The notes under the pieces were generated by a model. It saw nothing but the letters and a program-made list of their open reading frames with translations, was not told the origin of the DNA and ran no database searches. The position numbers and the translations under genes were made by a program. A DNA stretch of 64,000 bases from Sphaerotilus microaerophilus (GTDB lineage Bacteria; Pseudomonadota; Gammaproteobacteria; Burkholderiales; Burkholderiaceae_C), in contig NZ_AP025730.1 in the NCBI RefSeq assembly GCF_023734135.1, positions 3,534,001 through 3,598,000 on the forward strand. The letters are read 5' to 3'. Shown one piece after another: positions 61,218 to 64,000 of the stretch (positions are counted from its first letter, which is position 1; every line of letters starts with the position of its first letter).

Positions 61218-63656
61218 ATGACCAGCAAGCAGACGAACAACAATGCCAGGACGGAGGCCGACACCTGTCGGGAATGGGTCACGCCCAAGATCGTTCAGGC
61301 GGGCTGGGCGGCTTCGCCTTGCGCCATCGGGGAACAGCGCACGTTCACCAACGGTCGCATCTTCGTGGCCGGCGGCAAGGTCCGGCGCGGCAAGCAGCGC
61401 CGGGCCGACTACATCCTCTTCTACCGCCGTGACTTTCCCCTGGCCGTGGTCGAAGCCAAAGACGCCAGCCTGCCTGCCGAAACGGGTGTGCAGCAGGCCC
61501 GGGAGTACGCCGAGGCGCTGGGACTCAAGTTCGCCTACGCGACCAACGGCCACCGGATCATCGAGATCGACTACCTCGCCGGCACCGAAACCGAGGTCGA
61601 CCGCTACGCCACGCCGGATGAGCTGTTCGCCAGGTTGAGCAGTGGTGCAAACCTGCCGCCCGCAGCTGCGCCGCACCTCTTGGAACCCTTCAACCTGGCC
61701 TCGGGCAAGGTGCCGCGCTACTACCAACAGATTGCCATCCACCGAGTGGTCGAGGCCATCCTGCTCGGCCAGAAGCGCATCCTGGCCACGCTGGCCACGG
61801 GCACCGGCAAGACCTGCGTAGCATTCCAGATCTGCTGGACGCTCTGGAACAGCCGCTGGAACCGCACGGGCGAATACCGCCGCCCCAAGATCCTTTTCCT
61901 GGCGGACCGCAACATCCTGGTGGACGACCCCATGGCCAAGATGTTTGCGCCCTTCGGCGACGCACGCCACAAGATCGCCGGTGGGGAGGTCAGCCAGGGC
62001 CGAGACATGTACTTCGGCATCTACCAGGCCCTGACCACGGCCAGCGCGGACGTGTTCCGTCAGTACCGCCCCGACTTCTTCGACCTCATCATCATCGACG
62101 AGTGCCACCGTGGCTCCAGCCGAGACGAAAGCGCCTGGCGAGCCGTGCTCGACTACTTTGAGCCGGCCGTCCAGTTCGGCATGACGGCCACCCCACTGCG
62201 CGAGGAATCGTGTGACAGTTACGATTACTTCGGCAACCCGATCTACACCTACAGCCTGCGCCAAGGCATTGAAGATGGCTTCCTGGCGCCCTACCGGGTT
62301 CACCGCGTCATCACCACCGTAGACGCTGCCGGCTGGCGGCCGGGCAAGGACGAGCTGGATCGCTACGGCCGCGAAGTTCCCGACGATGAGTACCAGACCA
62401 AGGACTTCGAACGCGTGGTGGCCCTCAGGTCGCGCACCCAGGCCATGGCCCGGCACCTGACCGAGTTCCTGAGGGGCACCGACCGCTTCGCCAAGACCAT
62501 CGTGTTCTGCGTGGACCAGGAGCACGCGGCCGAAATGCGCCAGGAGTTGGTCAATCTCAACAGCGACCTCGTCCGGCCCTACCCCGACTATGTTTGCCGT
62601 GTCACCGCCGATGAAGGCTCGATCGGCCTGACCCACCTGGCCGACTTCCAGGACGTGGACAAGCCGGCACCGGTGGTCCTGACCACCTCGCAGTTGCTGA
62701 CCACGGGTGTGGACGCCGAGATGGTCAAGAACGTGGTGCTGGCCCGCGTGGTCGGCTCCCGGTCGGAGTTCAAGCAGATCGTCGGCCGAGGCACCCGCCT
62801 GAAGGTGGACTATGGCAAGGAATACTTCAACATCATCGACTTCACCGGCACGGCCACCCGGCACTTCGCGGACCCCGACTTCGACGGCGAGCCCGCGCGC
62901 ATCGAAGAAGTGACGGTGGACGAGGCCGGCGAGCAGATCGCCGTCGTTGAATTGACTCCCGAGACTGAACCCGAGCCAGCGCCGGGCACCGTCCCGCCCG
63001 GGTATGAACTGCCTGAAGAGCACATCGGCCCCGGAACGGGCATCGTCGTCAACGAGCCCATGGACGAATCGTTCATCGAGCCCCGCAAGTTCTACATCGA
63101 CGGGGGCGAGGTCGAGGTCATCGGACACCTGGTCTACGACCTGGACACCGACGGCAAGAAGCTGCAGGTGGTGAAATACACCGAGTACTCCGGCCGCGCG
63201 GTGCGCACGCTGTACCCCAGCCGCGAGGCTCTGCAATCGGCCTGGGCCGACCCCAACACCCGCAGCGAGGTGCTGCGCGAGCTGACCGAGCGCGGCATCA
63301 GCTTTGAAGAGCTGGCCTCCAGCAGTGAGCAACCCGACGCCGATCCCTTCGACCTGCTGTGCCATCTGGCCTGGAACGCGCCGCTGCTGACCCGCCGCCA
63401 GCGAGCCGACGCTGCGCGGCGCCAGGCCCAGGACCTGTTCGGTCAGTACAGTGACACGGCCCGCGAGATCCTGACGTTGCTGCTCGATCGCTACATCGAG
63501 CGCGGCATCCTCCAGTTCAACGCGCTGTCCGATCTGATGAAGGTTCAGCCCTTCGACCGCTACGGTAGCCCCTCGGAAATCGCCCTACGCCACTTCGGCG
63601 GCGTGCGCGGCATGAAAGACGCCGTGGCACGCCTGCAAGGCGCGCTTTACCTGTAA
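61218..63656 (+). CDS. hsdR: Type I restriction endonuclease subunit R
   Basis: 812 aa; AGGAGG about 10 nt before ATG 61218 favours this start over the longer frame. An N-terminal PD-(D/E)XK nuclease (RRADYILFYRRDFPLAVVEA, ending AKD) precedes an SF2 translocase with Walker A ATGTGKT (residues 193-199, Lys198), DECHR (Asp294), GMTATP and late helicase motifs (VGRGTRLK). The HsdR EcoEI-type C-terminal domain follows. It cuts unmodified DNA. hsdM follows directly. Confidence 0.93.
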   Translation: MTSKQTNNNARTEADTCREWVTPKIVQAGWAASPCAIGEQRTFTNGRIFVAGGKVRRGKQRRADYILFYRRDFPLAVVEAKDASLPAETGVQQAREYAEALGLKFAYATNGHRIIEIDYLAGTETEVDRYATPDELFARLSSGANLPPAAAPHLLEPFNLASGKVPRYYQQIAIHRVVEAILLGQKRILATLATGTGKTCVAFQICWTLWNSRWNRTGEYRRPKILFLADRNILVDDPMAKMFAPFGDARHKIAGGEVSQGRDMYFGIYQALTTASADVFRQYRPDFFDLIIIDECHRGSSRDESAWRAVLDYFEPAVQFGMTATPLREESCDSYDYFGNPIYTYSLRQGIEDGFLAPYRVHRVITTVDAAGWRPGKDELDRYGREVPDDEYQTKDFERVVALRSRTQAMARHLTEFLRGTDRFAKTIVFCVDQEHAAEMRQELVNLNSDLVRPYPDYVCRVTADEGSIGLTHLADFQDVDKPAPVVLTTSQLLTTGVDAEMVKNVVLARVVGSRSEFKQIVGRGTRLKVDYGKEYFNIIDFTGTATRHFADPDFDGEPARIEEVTVDEAGEQIAVVELTPETEPEPAPGTVPPGYELPEEHIGPGTGIVVNEPMDESFIEPRKFYIDGGEVEVIGHLVYDLDTDGKKLQVVKYTEYSGRAVRTLYPSREALQSAWADPNTRSEVLRELTERGISFEELASSSEQPDADPFDLLCHLAWNAPLLTRRQRADAARRQAQDLFGQYSDTAREILTLLLDRYIERGILQFNALSDLMKVQPFDRYGSPSEIALRHFGGVRGMKDAVARLQGALYL

Positions 63657-63686
63657 TCCGTACACCGTTCCCGAGAACTCGACCCG

Positions 63687-64000
63687 ATGGCCAAAGCCAG
63701 CACCACCGCCCAGGCAGAAAAGAAGACCCGCGCGCCGCGAAAGACCGCCAAGGCGCTGCTCACCACCCGAGAGAACCTGTCGGCCCTGATCGGAACAGCC
63801 CGCAAGATCCTGCGCAAGGACAAGGGCCTCAACGGCGACGCCGACCGCCTGCCGCTGCTGACCTGGGTGATGTTCCTGAAGTTCCTGGACGATCTTGAGA
63901 TCGTCCACGAGGAAGAGGCCGAACTGGACGGCAAGCCCTACGAGCCCATCATCGAAGCGCCGTACCGGTGGCGAGACTGGGCAGCCCGCGAGGACGGCAT
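63687..64000 (+). CDS. hsdM: Type I restriction-modification DNA methyltransferase subunit M, N-terminal part
   Basis: Cut by the right edge after about 104 codons. A basic, Ala/Lys-rich start is followed by the HsdM N-terminal domain (NLSALIGTARKILRKDKGLN; LPLLTWVMFLKFLDDLEIVH; APYRWRDWAARED). It would methylate adenines in the recognition site with HsdS. No HsdS gene is in the window. Confidence 0.9.
   Translation, partial: MAKASTTAQAEKKTRAPRKTAKALLTTRENLSALIGTARKILRKDKGLNGDADRLPLLTWVMFLKFLDDLEIVHEEEAELDGKPYEPIIEAPYRWRDWAAREDG

Noticed and set aside
61077..63365. A 762-codon minus-strand frame opposite hsdR
   Set aside because: Antisense to a complete hsdR with all motifs; composition is that of a shadow frame.
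1..64000. CRISPR arrays, tRNA or rRNA genes and insertion sequences with terminal inverted repeats
   Set aside because: No regularly spaced repeats, cloverleaf-like segments, rRNA motifs or complete transposase genes were seen on reading either strand.

Overview
This is a high-GC window with tightly packed, overlapping genes. Its families (FlhDC-like regulators, a DUF1302/DUF1329/YCF48/RND cluster, a FadR-type regulator) suggest a betaproteobacterium, probably Burkholderiales. No rRNA, tRNA or CRISPR array was seen.

Region A (1-8.9 kb) looks like ordinary chromosome. A minus-strand operon encodes a DUF1302 outer-membrane protein, a DUF1329 protein, a DUF3237 protein, a YCF48-like beta-propeller and an RND exporter that runs off the left edge. 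A divergent FCD/GntR regulator and an MFS transporter follow. The region ends in a frameshifted relic of dnaE2.

Region B (about 9-24 kb and 47-59.5 kb) is the backbone of an integrative conjugative element related to the SXT/R391-IncA/C group: MobH-type TraI, TraD, a DUF4400 protein, an AcaB-like DUF1845 protein, an AlpA-type regulator, FlhD-like and FlhC-like activators, and an F-type T4SS in the order slt, OmpA-like, traA, L, E, K, B, dsbC, traV, traC, trbI, trhF, traW, traU, trbC. The TraI here has lost the histidine and HD residues expected of an active relaxase. The integrase-like protein has lost its catalytic tyrosine. TraN, TraF/H and TraG are not in the window.

Region C (24.2-46.8 kb) is a 22.5 kb cargo cassette between the DUF4400 gene and the tra operon, the equivalent of SXT hotspot HS1. 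It is one run of 15 co-directional, often overlapping genes. They encode five paralogues of an unnamed protein family, two small beta proteins resembling trypsin-co-occurring domains, an intracellular subtilisin-like protease, three large proteins without recognised domains, three multidomain cell-wall hydrolases without signal peptides, and a DUF3467 protein. A convergent sigma-54 activator lacking a sensor domain closes the cassette. A good -24/-12 promoter, a perfect IHF consensus and a cluster of GGTTKAC half-sites precede the first gene. I infer a dedicated sigma-54-controlled multi-protein assembly that carries or releases peptidoglycan hydrolases. This is the best candidate for an undescribed system.

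Region D (59.5-64 kb) holds a decayed GGDEF fragment, a Fic protein with a winged-helix tail, and a type I restriction-modification locus (hsdR complete, hsdM cut by the right edge), with repeated operator-like heptamers between fic and hsdR.
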